Of a stretch of DNA of 45,510 nucleotides, positions 17,187 through 26,255 are shown piece after piece. A program made the translations under genes and the position numbers. The DNA is from an uncultured Bacteroidota bacterium (GTDB taxonomy: Bacteria; Bacteroidota; Bacteroidia; Flavobacteriales; Flavobacteriaceae). The stretch spans positions 1 through 45,510 of the forward strand of contig CACCYT010000005.1 of NCBI GenBank assembly GCA_902550325.1, read 5' to 3'. The number at the start of each line of letters is the position of its first letter. The stretch's first letter is position 1. The notes below the pieces were generated by a model, which saw nothing but the letters and a program-made list of their open reading frames with translations, was not told where the DNA came from and searched no databases.

Positions 17187-19115
17187 TTAAATAACTCTAT
17201 TTAGTTTTTTCGATAATAATGATTTTAACTGGTAGTAATTAACAATCTCTTCAAGTAATTCCTCTCCCTGATCATCTCCGGATTCCTTGGTTTTTTTGCT
17301 TAGCTCCGATACCTTTTTATTTATCAATAAAGTTCTCAATGTTAGAATAGACTCTGTAACAAGCTGGGTTATTTTCTTTTGCTTGTCTTTAACAAAAACA
17401 TTTTTGGATTGCCAATTATGCAACTGATACAAGTCATTATTCATTACTATTGATGTTACTTTAGTAGATAAATCAGAACTCAGATTATCTATAAAAGTTT
17501 TTAAGTCAAAATCATTATTTTTTTGAAAATCATCAATTAATAACAAATAAAGTTTTTTAAAATCTTCATTTGCAAACTCAATTTCATCTGCTTGTAAATC
17601 TAAATATATTTTTTTATAAACTTTTGATTTTTGTTTAATAGGCTTGTATGTCAGTTCACCATCTTTACCTTTAATCATAGAAATTTCATCAAAAACAACC
17701 TCATAATTTCCATAGAGAAGTAGTATTTCAATAATTTTTTGTTCAAGAATTTCAATTTGATCTAACTTTTTTGATATTTTGGGTATTGCAGATGGTTTTT
17801 CAAACTGTTTTTTTGGTGCTTTAAAATGCTTGATTTGGGCTAAAGAATTAAACAAAACTCTTTCAGAAATATCTAATACTGAAGAACAATCTTTTACGTA
17901 TATTTCTTGTTTGATTGGATCCGTAACTTTAGAAATTAATGTGATGATTTCATTAATAATTTTAGTCTTTTGTGATGGGGAATTTTTTATCGAAGAACCC
18001 AACATATTTGACTTAAATTCAATGAAATCAACAGAGTTTTCTTCAACGTAATTGTTTATTTCTTCTTGGGTTTTACTCCTACCAAAGGAATCAGGGTCCT
18101 CATTATCTGGCAAGATACAGATATCAATGTTCATACCCTGTGAAAGTAAAAGCTCTACCGCTCTTTCAGTTGCATTAACTCCAGCTTTATCGGAGTCAAA
18201 CAACATTGTAACATTCTTTGTCAACCTTCTAATTAAATTTATTTGACTTACAGTTAGAGCGGTTCCAGAGGAAGAGACTATATTTTTAATTCCTATTTGA
18301 TGGAACCTCATGACATCTGTATAGCCCTCAGCAATAAAACAATTGTCTTTTTTTACAATCTCATTTTTTGAATTATACAACCCAAATAAAACATTACTTT
18401 TATTGTAAATTATAGAGTCAGGACTATTGATATATTTTGCCGATTTTTTATTATTGTCTAATATTCTAGCTCCAAATCCAATTGTTCTCCCAGATATAGA
18501 TTTGATGGGAAAAATCAGCCTGGATCTGTAAATATCCATTTGATTTTTTGAACTAATAAGACCCAAAGCTTCCAAATCATCAGCATTATAACCCATAGAT
18601 AAACAGTGATCTCTGAGATTATACTTTTCAGATCCTAACGAACCAATCTCAAATTTTTTTAGAGTTTCATCATTAAATTCTCTTTCATCAAAATATGTAC
18701 GTGCAATTGTTTTTCCAAAATGCGACTCATTAAATTGATTTAAAAAATAATTTTTTGCAAAATCACAAATTAGATATAGTTTTTCTTTGGCATTATTTTG
18801 ATCTTTTTGTTTATCTGTCAGTTCTGTTTCAATGATTTCTATATTATATTTATCAGCTAAATACCTAATAGATTGAGGATATGAATATTGTTCATGTTCC
18901 ATCAAAAAAGCAATAACATTACCACCTTTTCCACTACTAAAATCCTTCCAAATTTGTTTTGTAGGGGAAACCATAAAGCTCGGAGTTTTTTCATTTGTAA
19001 ACGGACTTAAACCTTTATAATTTGAACCAGATTTTTTTAACTGAATGAAGTCACCAATAACCTCCTCTACAAGTGCAGTCTGAAATACTTTGTCTATTGT
19101 TATTTTTGAAATCAT
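17187..19115 (-). CDS. dnaG: DNA primase DnaG lacking zinc ligands
   Basis: Synthesises RNA primers at the replication fork. The start is the ATG at 19115 (642 residues), one base after the upstream stop; the TTG at 19133 is less likely. The N-terminal CHC2-fold region is intact in outline (KGLSPFTNEKTPSF, WKDFSSGKGGNVIAFLM), but the four zinc ligands of other primases (C, H, C, C) are replaced by Ser37, Thr40, Asp58 and Ser61. The catalytic core is normal: FIAEGYTDVMRFHQ with the Toprim Glu, SSSGTALT, and LFDSDKAG with the DxD pair. A long C-terminal helical domain probably binds the DnaB helicase. Confidence 0.95.
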   Translation of the reverse strand: MISKITIDKVFQTALVEEVIGDFIQLKKSGSNYKGLSPFTNEKTPSFMVSPTKQIWKDFSSGKGGNVIAFLMEHEQYSYPQSIRYLADKYNIEIIETELTDKQKDQNNAKEKLYLICDFAKNYFLNQFNESHFGKTIARTYFDEREFNDETLKKFEIGSLGSEKYNLRDHCLSMGYNADDLEALGLISSKNQMDIYRSRLIFPIKSISGRTIGFGARILDNNKKSAKYINSPDSIIYNKSNVLFGLYNSKNEIVKKDNCFIAEGYTDVMRFHQIGIKNIVSSSGTALTVSQINLIRRLTKNVTMLFDSDKAGVNATERAVELLLSQGMNIDICILPDNEDPDSFGRSKTQEEINNYVEENSVDFIEFKSNMLGSSIKNSPSQKTKIINEIITLISKVTDPIKQEIYVKDCSSVLDISERVLFNSLAQIKHFKAPKKQFEKPSAIPKISKKLDQIEILEQKIIEILLLYGNYEVVFDEISMIKGKDGELTYKPIKQKSKVYKKIYLDLQADEIEFANEDFKKLYLLLIDDFQKNNDFDLKTFIDNLSSDLSTKVTSIVMNNDLYQLHNWQSKNVFVKDKQKKITQLVTESILTLRTLLINKKVSELSKKTKESGDDQGEELLEEIVNYYQLKSLLSKKLNRVI

Positions 19116-19116
19116 T

Positions 19117-20094
19117 TTAAAAATCTCTTTCAATCACATAATTAATCATATCAATTAGTGATTCCTTAAATTCATTGTCGGGTAATTTCTTAAGATCATC
19201 CAAGGCAATTTTATGATAATAATTCATTTTTTCTACAGCATAGTTTAACCCACCTGTATCTTTTACTAAAGAAATTATTTCTTTAACTCTAGATTTATCT
19301 TTATTGTGCTTCTTGATCGATTTAATCAACCATTTCCTTTTATTTTTGTCTACTTCATTTAAAGTATAAATTAAAGGTAATGTTAATTTTTTTTCTTTAA
19401 TATCAATCCCTCTTGGCTTGCCTATCTTTTTTTTTCCATAATCGAATAAATCATCTTTTATCTGAAAAGCAATTCCAATATTCTCACCAATTTTTGAGAC
19501 GGATTCAATAATTTTTTTTTGTTTAGTTACTGAGGCTGCTGCTATTTTGCAACATGAACTAATTAACGAAGCGGTTTTCTTTTTAATAATATCAAAATAA
19601 ACTTTCTCATTAATATCTAATGACCTACTTTTTTCAATTTGAAGTAATTCGCCTTCACTCATTTTTTTTACAGATTCAGATATAATATCCAAATGATCAT
19701 AATCTTTATTTTCTATACACAATATCATCCCTCTGGATAGTAAAAAGTCACCAACTAAGACAGCAATTTTATTTTTCCAAATAGCATTAATTGAAAAAAA
19801 ACCCCTTCTTCTTTTACTTTCGTCAACAACGTCGTCGTGTATTAATGTTGCGGTATGAATCAACTCAATAACAGAAGCTCCTCGATATACTTTTTCATTA
19901 ACATTTCCACTATTTAATAATTTTGAAAATAGAAAAATTAACATTGGCCTCATCTGCTTTCCTTTTCTTTTAATTATGTAGTGAGTTATTCGGTTTAAAA
20001 GTGGGACTTTTGATAACATGAGTTTGGAAAATTTTTCCTCGAAAATTTCCATTTCGATATTTATTGGTTTTCTTATTTTGTATAATCTATTCAA
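19117..20094 (-). CDS. Long-chain polyprenyl diphosphate synthase
   Basis: Trans-isoprenyl diphosphate synthase that elongates farnesyl/geranyl diphosphate, most likely to make the menaquinone side chain. The 325-residue protein has the first Asp-rich motif HDDVVD (D87, D88, D91) and the second at FQIKDDLFDYG. KGKQMRP precedes the active site. It begins with a TTG codon; the N-terminus from there (residues 1-20) resembles other flavobacterial homologues, so I prefer it to the internal ATG at codon 15. Chain length cannot be read from the sequence. It lies 3 bases after rlmN and 1 base before dnaG. Confidence 0.92.
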   Translation of the reverse strand: MNRLYKIRKPINIEMEIFEEKFSKLMLSKVPLLNRITHYIIKRKGKQMRPMLIFLFSKLLNSGNVNEKVYRGASVIELIHTATLIHDDVVDESKRRRGFFSINAIWKNKIAVLVGDFLLSRGMILCIENKDYDHLDIISESVKKMSEGELLQIEKSRSLDINEKVYFDIIKKKTASLISSCCKIAAASVTKQKKIIESVSKIGENIGIAFQIKDDLFDYGKKKIGKPRGIDIKEKKLTLPLIYTLNEVDKNKRKWLIKSIKKHNKDKSRVKEIISLVKDTGGLNYAVEKMNYYHKIALDDLKKLPDNEFKESLIDMINYVIERDF

Positions 20095-20097
20095 ACT

Positions 20098-21135
20098 TTA
20101 TATTTTATTTGCCAATTGCCCGCAAGCAGCATTTATATCTTTTCCTCTCGATCTCCTAATACTAACTGAAATATTATTTGCCTTTAAGATTTCAACATAT
20201 TTTTCAATCCACATATTTTGGGGGCTTTTAAACTTTAAATTTCCTATTTCGTTGAACTCAATTAAATTAACTTTTGATGGAACTTTTACACAGAATTCCA
20301 CTAAACTATTTATATGTTGCATATTATCATTAATAGCTTGCCAGACTAAATATTCAATTGTGATTTTTGATTTTGTTTTTTTGTACCAATAATTTAGACT
20401 GTCCAAGAGTTCCACTATTGGAAAATCCTTTGAAAAAGGCATAATATCATTTCTTGTTTTTTCTATTGCTGAGTGAAGTGAAACTGCTAAATTAAATTTC
20501 ACATTTTGGTCAGCTAAGAGTCTAATAATTTTTGATATTCCAGACGTAGATACAGTTATTTTCTTTTTAGAAATTCCTAATCCTTTTTTAGAGCAAATCA
20601 TTTCAATAGCTTTTAAAACATTTTTATAATTTAATAAAGGTTCACCCATACCCATAAAGACAATATTTGATATTGATCTACCAAATAATTTGGAAGATTC
20701 AGCATTCAAAATCATTGTCTGATCAAAAATTTCATAAAAATTAAGGTTTCTCATTCTCCTAATTTTTGCAGTTGCACAAAAATCACAGTCTAAACTACAA
20801 CCAACCTGACTAGAAATACAGGCAGTAATTCTTTTTTCAGTCGGAATTAATACAGCCTCAATAATGTTTTTATCACAAAGGGAAATCAAAAACTTAACTG
20901 TTCCATCCTTACTTTTTTTAATCAATTTAATATCAACATTATTTATGATAAATCTAGAATTTAAAAATGATATTAAATCTCGGGGTAAGTTTTTCATCTC
21001 GTGAAAGGAACTGACACCTCCTTTAGTTAACCAATCATTAATCTGATTTGCTCTGTACTTTTTAAAATTTTGTTTTAATAGAATTTTTTCTAATTTTTTT
21101 ATATCTAGAGATCTTATGTCAGGGCTTATATGCAT
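20098..21135 (-). CDS. rlmN: Dual-specificity 23S rRNA/tRNA adenine-C2 methyltransferase RlmN
   Basis: Radical-SAM enzyme that methylates A2503 of 23S rRNA and A37 of some tRNAs. The 345-residue protein has the iron-sulfur motif CX3CX2C as CSLDCDFC (C113, C117, C120), the GMGEPLLNY motif that follows, STSG, and the C-terminal resolving cysteine in NAACGQLANK (C338). Presence of both catalytic cysteines and a normal length favours RlmN. Cfr would be a resistance relative, but no mobile context is seen. It follows queA after one base. Confidence 0.96.
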   Translation of the reverse strand: MHISPDIRSLDIKKLEKILLKQNFKKYRANQINDWLTKGGVSSFHEMKNLPRDLISFLNSRFIINNVDIKLIKKSKDGTVKFLISLCDKNIIEAVLIPTEKRITACISSQVGCSLDCDFCATAKIRRMRNLNFYEIFDQTMILNAESSKLFGRSISNIVFMGMGEPLLNYKNVLKAIEMICSKKGLGISKKKITVSTSGISKIIRLLADQNVKFNLAVSLHSAIEKTRNDIMPFSKDFPIVELLDSLNYWYKKTKSKITIEYLVWQAINDNMQHINSLVEFCVKVPSKVNLIEFNEIGNLKFKSPQNMWIEKYVEILKANNISVSIRRSRGKDINAACGQLANKI

Positions 21136-21136
21136 A

Positions 21137-22186
21137 TTAAATTATCAACATTGCATCGCCATATGAATAAAATCTATATTTATTTTTAATAGCTTCAGAG
21201 TAAGCTTCCATCATGAAATCATGACCACAGAAAGCTGAAACCATCATTAACAAAGTTGATTTTGGCATATGGAAATTAGTAATTAATGAATCTGCAATAC
21301 TAAACTTGTAAGGAGGAAATATAAATTTGTGGGTCCACCCATCATAGGGGTTCAAAGTACCCATGGATGACACTGATGATTCAAGACCTCTCATAACAGT
21401 GGTTCCCACAGCACAGATTTTACTTTTATTTTTAAGTGCTTTATTTACACAATTTGATGCATTGATATCAATAAATAATTCCTCTGAGTCCATTTTATGT
21501 TTTGATAAATCCTCAACCTCAACTGGATTAAAGGTCCCCAAACCAACGTGTAATGTTATTTCTGCTAAATCAATACCCTTAATTTGCAATCTTTTTAACA
21601 AGTGTTTTGAAAAATGTAAACCGGCTGTTGGTGCAGCTACTGCCCCTTCATGTTTTGCATATATTGTTTGATATCTATCTCTATCAAACTCTTCTTCTTT
21701 CCTTTTAATATATTTAGGCAATGGTGTTTGACCAAGGTCTATGAGCTTGGTTCTAAAATCCTCATAAGAACCATCATATAAAAAACGTAATGTTCTCCCT
21801 CTAGATGTAGTATTATCAATTACTTCAGCTACAAGGCTATCATCGTCTCCGAAGTATAGTTTATTTCCAATTCTTATTTTTCTAGCAGGATCAACTAATA
21901 CATCCCAAAGTCGTTGTTCTTGACTTAATTCTCTTAACAAAAAAACTTCAATGCTAGCTCCTGTTTTTTCTTTATTTCCCATCAAACGAGCGGGAAAAAC
22001 TTTTGTGTTGTTGAGTACAAAGACATCCCCATCATCAAAATAGTCAATTAAGTCCTTGAAAGTTTTATGTTCAATTTTTTTATTTTTTCTGTCCAAGACC
22101 ATCAATTTGGACTCGTCACGCTGATCCGAAGGGTATTCTGCCAATAAATTATTGGGTAGCTCATAAGTAAAGTTAGATAGTTTCAT
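21137..22186 (-). CDS. queA: tRNA ribosyltransferase-isomerase QueA
   Basis: Transfers and isomerises the ribosyl part of SAM onto 7-aminomethyl-7-deazaguanine in tRNA, giving epoxyqueuosine. The 349-residue length is normal. Family segments are [21 protein letters not shown] near the N-terminus, [45 protein letters not shown] ([14 protein letters not shown] is the family signature), [10 protein letters not shown] and the C-terminal [18 protein letters not shown]. It is the first gene of a probable operon queA-rlmN-polyprenyl synthase-dnaG. Confidence 0.97.
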   Translation of the reverse strand: MKLSNFTYELPNNLLAEYPSDQRDESKLMVLDRKNKKIEHKTFKDLIDYFDDGDVFVLNNTKVFPARLMGNKEKTGASIEVFLLRELSQEQRLWDVLVDPARKIRIGNKLYFGDDDSLVAEVIDNTTSRGRTLRFLYDGSYEDFRTKLIDLGQTPLPKYIKRKEEEFDRDRYQTIYAKHEGAVAAPTAGLHFSKHLLKRLQIKGIDLAEITLHVGLGTFNPVEVEDLSKHKMDSEELFIDINASNCVNKALKNKSKICAVGTTVMRGLESSVSSMGTLNPYDGWTHKFIFPPYKFSIADSLITNFHMPKSTLLMMVSAFCGHDFMMEAYSEAIKNKYRFYSYGDAMLII

Positions 22187-22205
22187 ATGTAAATTTAAGT
22201 GCGTA

Positions 22206-22235
22206 AATATACATTCTAGAACAGGGGGTTGTCAA
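22206..22235 (-). promoter_or_regulatory. Candidate queA promoter (TTGACA-18-TATATT)
   Basis: In the 61-base gap between aroA and queA, the minus strand carries TTGACA at 22235-22230 and TATATT at 22211-22206, separated by 18 bases and ending 19 bases before the queA ATG. Read in Bacteroidota terms the same site is TTG-N21-TATATTTA, one base from the TAnnTTTG box. It is the only plausible start site for the downstream genes if aroA transcripts do not read through. No terminator hairpin is seen after aroA. Confidence 0.5.
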
Positions 22236-22247
22236 GAAAAAAAGCAA

Positions 22248-23477
22248 TTAATTAATAAATTGTACTTCGAAATCTAGATTTTTCAATATGGTCCAAAACT
22301 CCGGAAATGATTTTGATATAACATTACTATCATTAATTATCAATTTAACCAAAACTGACAAGGGGGAAAACGCCAATGCCATTCTGTGATCATCATAAGT
22401 ATCTATTTCAATATTTTTTGGTAATTTATCCGGAAAGTTTTTGATTTCAATAGATTCATCATCAACCACAACATCTACATTAAATTTAGAAATTTCAGTT
22501 TTTAAAGCTTTTAGTCGATCTGTTTCTTTAATCTTTAATGTATTTAGGCCAGTGAGTTTTGTAGGAATTGACAAACCCAAACTAGTAACTATTATTGTTT
22601 GAGCTAAATCAGGATTATTTATAAGGTTCAGTTCAATATTAATTTTTTGTTGTTTAGATTTTTTTAAAATAATTTCTTCATTCTCAAAATAGGTTTCAAC
22701 TCCAAAATTCTCATAAAGTTTAGACAAAATACTATCACCTTGAAAACTATTTGATTTATATGATGATAGGTTTATCTGGATACCTGACAAAGCTACTATG
22801 GAATACAGGTATGACGCAGAACTCCAATCAGATTCTATATTATAATTTTTTATTGATAATTTTTTATTGGGTTTTATTTCAATTTCGTCCCCATTAATAA
22901 TAGAATTACAACCAAACTTTTTCATTATTGAACTGGTTAATAGTATATAAGGTTTTGAAAAAATTTTACCAATTAATTTTATTCGTAAGCCATTATCAAG
23001 AATTGGAGCGACCATCATTAGAGAAGAAACAAATTGACTGCTAATGTCAGATCTTAGTTTAATTAAATTATTTTTTTGAATAAAACCATCAAATCTTAGT
23101 GGAGGATAACCAAATTTTTCTTCGTATGTAATATTTGCTCCCAAAAGTTTCAATGATTCCACAAGTTCTCCTATTGGTCTTTCTTTCATTCTACTGGAGC
23201 CAGTCAATATTACATTTTTTTTATTTGTTATCGCAAAAAGGGAGGTTAAAAACCTCATAGCAGTACCTGCATGATGAATATTAATTACTTTGTCATTACT
23301 CGCTAGCGCTTCCAACAGAACTTTCGTGTCATCTGAAGTCGATAAATTATTAATGGTTATATCACTACTAAACAACGATTTTAGAATTAAAGCCCTATTT
23401 GATTCACTTTTAGATCCAGAAATAAAAATCTTTTCAGATGATTTTATATTATAGCCAGATATTTTTACTCTGTTCAA
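22248..23477 (-). CDS. aroA: 3-phosphoshikimate 1-carboxyvinyltransferase (EPSP synthase)
   Basis: Sixth step of the shikimate pathway: joins phosphoenolpyruvate to shikimate-3-phosphate. The 409-residue protein is near normal length. It has GSKSESNRALIL (about 22-33), the PEP-site segment AGTAMRFLTSLF, SSQFVSSLMM, and the late KETDRLKAL and DDHRMALAF motifs. The residue matching Pro101 of the E. coli enzyme is Phe. The start is a TTG that overlaps the stop of the upstream gene as TTGA; no ATG alternative lies nearby. It is the last gene of the aromatic operon. Confidence 0.94.
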   Translation of the reverse strand: MNRVKISGYNIKSSEKIFISGSKSESNRALILKSLFSSDITINNLSTSDDTKVLLEALASNDKVINIHHAGTAMRFLTSLFAITNKKNVILTGSSRMKERPIGELVESLKLLGANITYEEKFGYPPLRFDGFIQKNNLIKLRSDISSQFVSSLMMVAPILDNGLRIKLIGKIFSKPYILLTSSIMKKFGCNSIINGDEIEIKPNKKLSIKNYNIESDWSSASYLYSIVALSGIQINLSSYKSNSFQGDSILSKLYENFGVETYFENEEIILKKSKQQKINIELNLINNPDLAQTIIVTSLGLSIPTKLTGLNTLKIKETDRLKALKTEISKFNVDVVVDDESIEIKNFPDKLPKNIEIDTYDDHRMALAFSPLSVLVKLIINDSNVISKSFPEFWTILKNLDFEVQFIN

Positions 23478-23800
23478 TTTAGTTTAGGATTATCCTTGTG
23501 TCTGGTTTTATCACGTAATGTTTTTTTTTCTAATTTTTTTGTGAATGATGATTCTAAGTCAACACCAGTTTGATTTGCAATACAAATTAAAACGAATAAG
23601 ACATCAGAAAGTTCTTCACCCAAATCACACAACTCCTCATTTTCCTTAAATGATTGTTCTCCAAATCTTCGGGAAATAATTCTTGCAACCTCTCCTACTT
23701 CCTCAGTCAATTGAGCCATGTTAGTCAGTTCATCAAAATATCTGATGCCATTTTTTTTAATCCATTTGTCTACAACTACTTGTAAGTTTTTCAAGTCCAT
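23474..23800 (-). CDS. MazG-like nucleotide pyrophosphohydrolase
   Basis: Small all-alpha NTP pyrophosphohydrolase, 108 residues from the ATG at 23800, one base after the dtd stop. A frame extension to 23824 would lie inside dtd. The metal-binding signature EExxE...ExxD is visible as LTEEVGEVARII followed by GEELSDVLFVLICIANQ. Enzymes of this type hydrolyse non-canonical or excess nucleoside triphosphates; the substrate here cannot be read from sequence. It sits between dtd and aroA in the aromatic operon and overlaps aroA. Confidence 0.9.
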   Translation of the reverse strand: MDLKNLQVVVDKWIKKNGIRYFDELTNMAQLTEEVGEVARIISRRFGEQSFKENEELCDLGEELSDVLFVLICIANQTGVDLESSFTKKLEKKTLRDKTRHKDNPKLN

Positions 23801-23801
23801 A

Positions 23802-24254
23802 CTATTCTTTAGCCTTTGAATCAATAACGATAGTTACTGGTCCGTCATTATTTAAAATTACATTCATATTACCACCAAATTTACCAGTTTTTACTTTAAA
23901 CTTATAAATTCTGTTCATTACATCTATAAATTCTAAATATAATTTTTCTGCAAAATGTCCACTAGCTGATTCTATAAATGATGGCCTATTTCCCTTTTTT
24001 GTTGATGCATATAATGTAAACTGACTTATAATCATAATATCACCATCAAGGTCACTAACGGATAAATTCATTTGATTATTTTGATCACTAAATATCCTCA
24101 AATTCACCAATTTGTTAGCAATCCAATTTATGTCCTGTTGTGTATCATGCTTAGAAACAGCAACTAACACCACTAAGCCAGTTCCAATTTTTGAGTAAAA
24201 CTTATTATCAACTAGGAGCTCAGCACTAATTACCCTTTGTATTACTACTTTCAT
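23802..24254 (-). CDS. dtd: D-aminoacyl-tRNA deacylase Dtd
   Basis: Removes D-amino acids (classically D-Tyr) and glycine mischarged on tRNA. The 150-residue length is normal, and both active-site signatures are present: SQFTLYA (about 78-84) and the late GPVTIVIDS. The start MKVVIQRVISAELLVDN is typical. It is the sixth gene of the aromatic operon, six bases after rsgA, so it would be co-expressed with tyrosine synthesis, which fits its best-known substrate. Confidence 0.97.
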   Translation of the reverse strand: MKVVIQRVISAELLVDNKFYSKIGTGLVVLVAVSKHDTQQDINWIANKLVNLRIFSDQNNQMNLSVSDLDGDIMIISQFTLYASTKKGNRPSFIESASGHFAEKLYLEFIDVMNRIYKFKVKTGKFGGNMNVILNNDGPVTIVIDSKAKE

Positions 24255-24260
24255 TTTAAA

Positions 24261-25175
24261 TCAATTATTTTTTAACTCAGATAAAAGTTCAAGATAATTT
24301 TGATATCTACTTTTTGGAATTAAACCTTTTTCAACTGCTAACTTTACATTACAGCCAGGTTCATCTTTATGTAAGCAGTCGTTATATTTACAATCATTAT
24401 AATTTAAAAATTCCATAAAACAATCTTTAAGTTGAGCTTCATCGAAATTATATAGTCCAAATCCTTTTATACCAGGTGTATCAATTATTTTAGATCCATT
24501 TTTCAAATCGAACATTTTAGAAAAAGTAGTGGTATGTTGACCCGTTAAATTTGAGCTTGAAATTGGAGCTGTTTTAATATTTAATGAACTATCTATTGAG
24601 TTTAAAAGAGTTGATTTTCCAGACCCACTATGACCATTAAATACGCAGGTTTTATTTTTCATTTCATTTTCTACATGATTAAGATTTAATAATTTTTTTC
24701 CAGAAATTTTAAAACATTTGTAGCCAATACTACTATATAAATCAAATAATTCATCTAATTCGATTCTTTCATCAGTATCAATATCATCAATTTTATTAAA
24801 CAATAAACATGTGTCGATATTATATGCAAAATTTGAGGCCAAAAATCTGTCAATAAACATTTTAGATGTTTGTGGTCTTGAAACTGTTATTATCAAAAAA
24901 CATAAATCAATATTTGAAGCTATTATTTGGTATTGTTTTGAGAGTTTAACTGATTTCCTTATGATATAATTTTTTCTAACATTGATAGCTTCAATAATGG
25001 GTGTTTTATTGTTATCAATTTTAACAGTTACATGATCACCAGTGCACACGGGGTTTGTTGATTTTGACTCAGAATTTCTAAGTTTTCCAGCCAGTTTACA
25101 TTCAATAAAATTATTTTGTTGATCTTTTACAATATACCAACTCCCTGTTGACTTGTAAACTATACCCTGCATCAA
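24261..25175 (-). CDS. rsgA: Ribosome small-subunit maturation GTPase RsgA
   Basis: Circularly permuted GTPase (YjeQ/EngC) that checks late 30S assembly. The 304-residue protein has an OB-fold N-terminus. The permuted G-motif order is NKID (G4, 127-130), then GHSGSGKST (G1, 181-189), then DTPGIKGFGL (G3). A C-terminal zinc site follows with the cysteines and histidine of CKYNDCLHKDEPGC. Two adjacent ATGs are possible starts; the first overlaps the stop of the DAHP synthase gene. Its place in an aromatic amino-acid operon links ribosome assembly to the same control. Confidence 0.97.
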   Translation of the reverse strand: MMQGIVYKSTGSWYIVKDQQNNFIECKLAGKLRNSESKSTNPVCTGDHVTVKIDNNKTPIIEAINVRKNYIIRKSVKLSKQYQIIASNIDLCFLIITVSRPQTSKMFIDRFLASNFAYNIDTCLLFNKIDDIDTDERIELDELFDLYSSIGYKCFKISGKKLLNLNHVENEMKNKTCVFNGHSGSGKSTLLNSIDSSLNIKTAPISSSNLTGQHTTTFSKMFDLKNGSKIIDTPGIKGFGLYNFDEAQLKDCFMEFLNYNDCKYNDCLHKDEPGCNVKLAVEKGLIPKSRYQNYLELLSELKNN

Positions 25176-26254
25176 TCTTTGAGAATTTTTTCTTGATGGT
25201 TTATTGATTCCTGATGTATAGCTTTAAATATTTTCAAAATAAAATCCTTACTTAGTCCTTTTCCTTTACCGTCCGATATCATTTTTTCTAAAATATCATT
25301 CCATCTAGCAGATTGTAAAATCGCAACATTTTGTTTTTTCTTGATTTTACCAATTTCTTCAGAAACCTTCATTCTATTTCCAATTATATCTAAAATTTGT
25401 GAATCCGCATTATCAATTTTAATTCTTAGGTTTTCTAATTCAGAAATAAAACTTCTTTCCTCTAAAGATTCCTTTCTGATTACTAAATTTTTCATCAGAT
25501 TTATTAACGTTTTTGGTGTTATTTGTTGTGCGGCATCACTCCAAGCATTATCTGGATCATTGTGAGTTTCAATCATTAAACCATCAAAGTTTAAATCCAG
25601 TGCTTTTTGTGAAGTCTGCTTAATAATATCTCTTCTTCCACAGATATGAGAGGGATCACATATCAAGGGTAAATCAGGAAATTTATTTTGTAATTCAATC
25701 GGAATTTGCCACTCAGGATTATTTCTAAATTTTGTCTTAGAATACGTAGAAAAACCACGGTGTATAACGCCTAATTTTTTGATATTAGCAGTATATAACC
25801 TTTCAATTCCTCCATACCATAATGATAGGTCAGGGTTGACGGGATTCTTCAAAAGAACAATTTTATCTGTATTTTTTAATGCATCAGCAATTTCCTGGAC
25901 TATGAATGGACTCACAGTTGATCTAGCACCAATCCATAAGACATCTATATCATGATCAAGAGCAATTTTAACATGATTTGCATTAGCAACCTCTGTGGTT
26001 ACTAGTAGCCCTGTTTCCTTTTTCACTTTTTGAAGCCATTTTAGACCGATTGATCCAACACCCTCAAAATTCCCCGGTCGTGTTCTAGGCTTCCATATAC
26101 CTGCTCTAAAAATTGAAACATCACTATTTTTAAGTTCATGAGCAATTCCCAATACCTGGGATTCTGTCTCTGCACTACAAGGTCCAGCAATCACTAATGG
26201 GTGATCAAGATCAAAATCATCTAACCAATTTCTGAGTTTCATATTATTATTCAT
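25172..26254 (-). CDS. Bifunctional DAHP synthase / chorismate mutase
   Basis: A 360-residue fusion. Residues 1 to about 260 are a type I-beta (KDO8P-synthase-like) 3-deoxy-7-phosphoheptulonate synthase with AGPCSAE (24-29), KPRTRPGNFEGVG, GARSTVSPF, LLKNPVNPDL and CDPSHICGRR. The C-terminal 90 residues are an AroQ-type chorismate mutase (LRIKIDNADSQILDIIGNRM, EEIGKIKKK). The fusion joins entry to the shikimate pathway with the branch to prephenate, and the mutase domain may act as the allosteric sensor, as known for related fusions. It starts one base after tyrA. Confidence 0.95.
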   Translation of the reverse strand: MNNNMKLRNWLDDFDLDHPLVIAGPCSAETESQVLGIAHELKNSDVSIFRAGIWKPRTRPGNFEGVGSIGLKWLQKVKKETGLLVTTEVANANHVKIALDHDIDVLWIGARSTVSPFIVQEIADALKNTDKIVLLKNPVNPDLSLWYGGIERLYTANIKKLGVIHRGFSTYSKTKFRNNPEWQIPIELQNKFPDLPLICDPSHICGRRDIIKQTSQKALDLNFDGLMIETHNDPDNAWSDAAQQITPKTLINLMKNLVIRKESLEERSFISELENLRIKIDNADSQILDIIGNRMKVSEEIGKIKKKQNVAILQSARWNDILEKMISDGKGKGLSKDFILKIFKAIHQESINHQEKILKD

Positions 26255-26255
26255 T

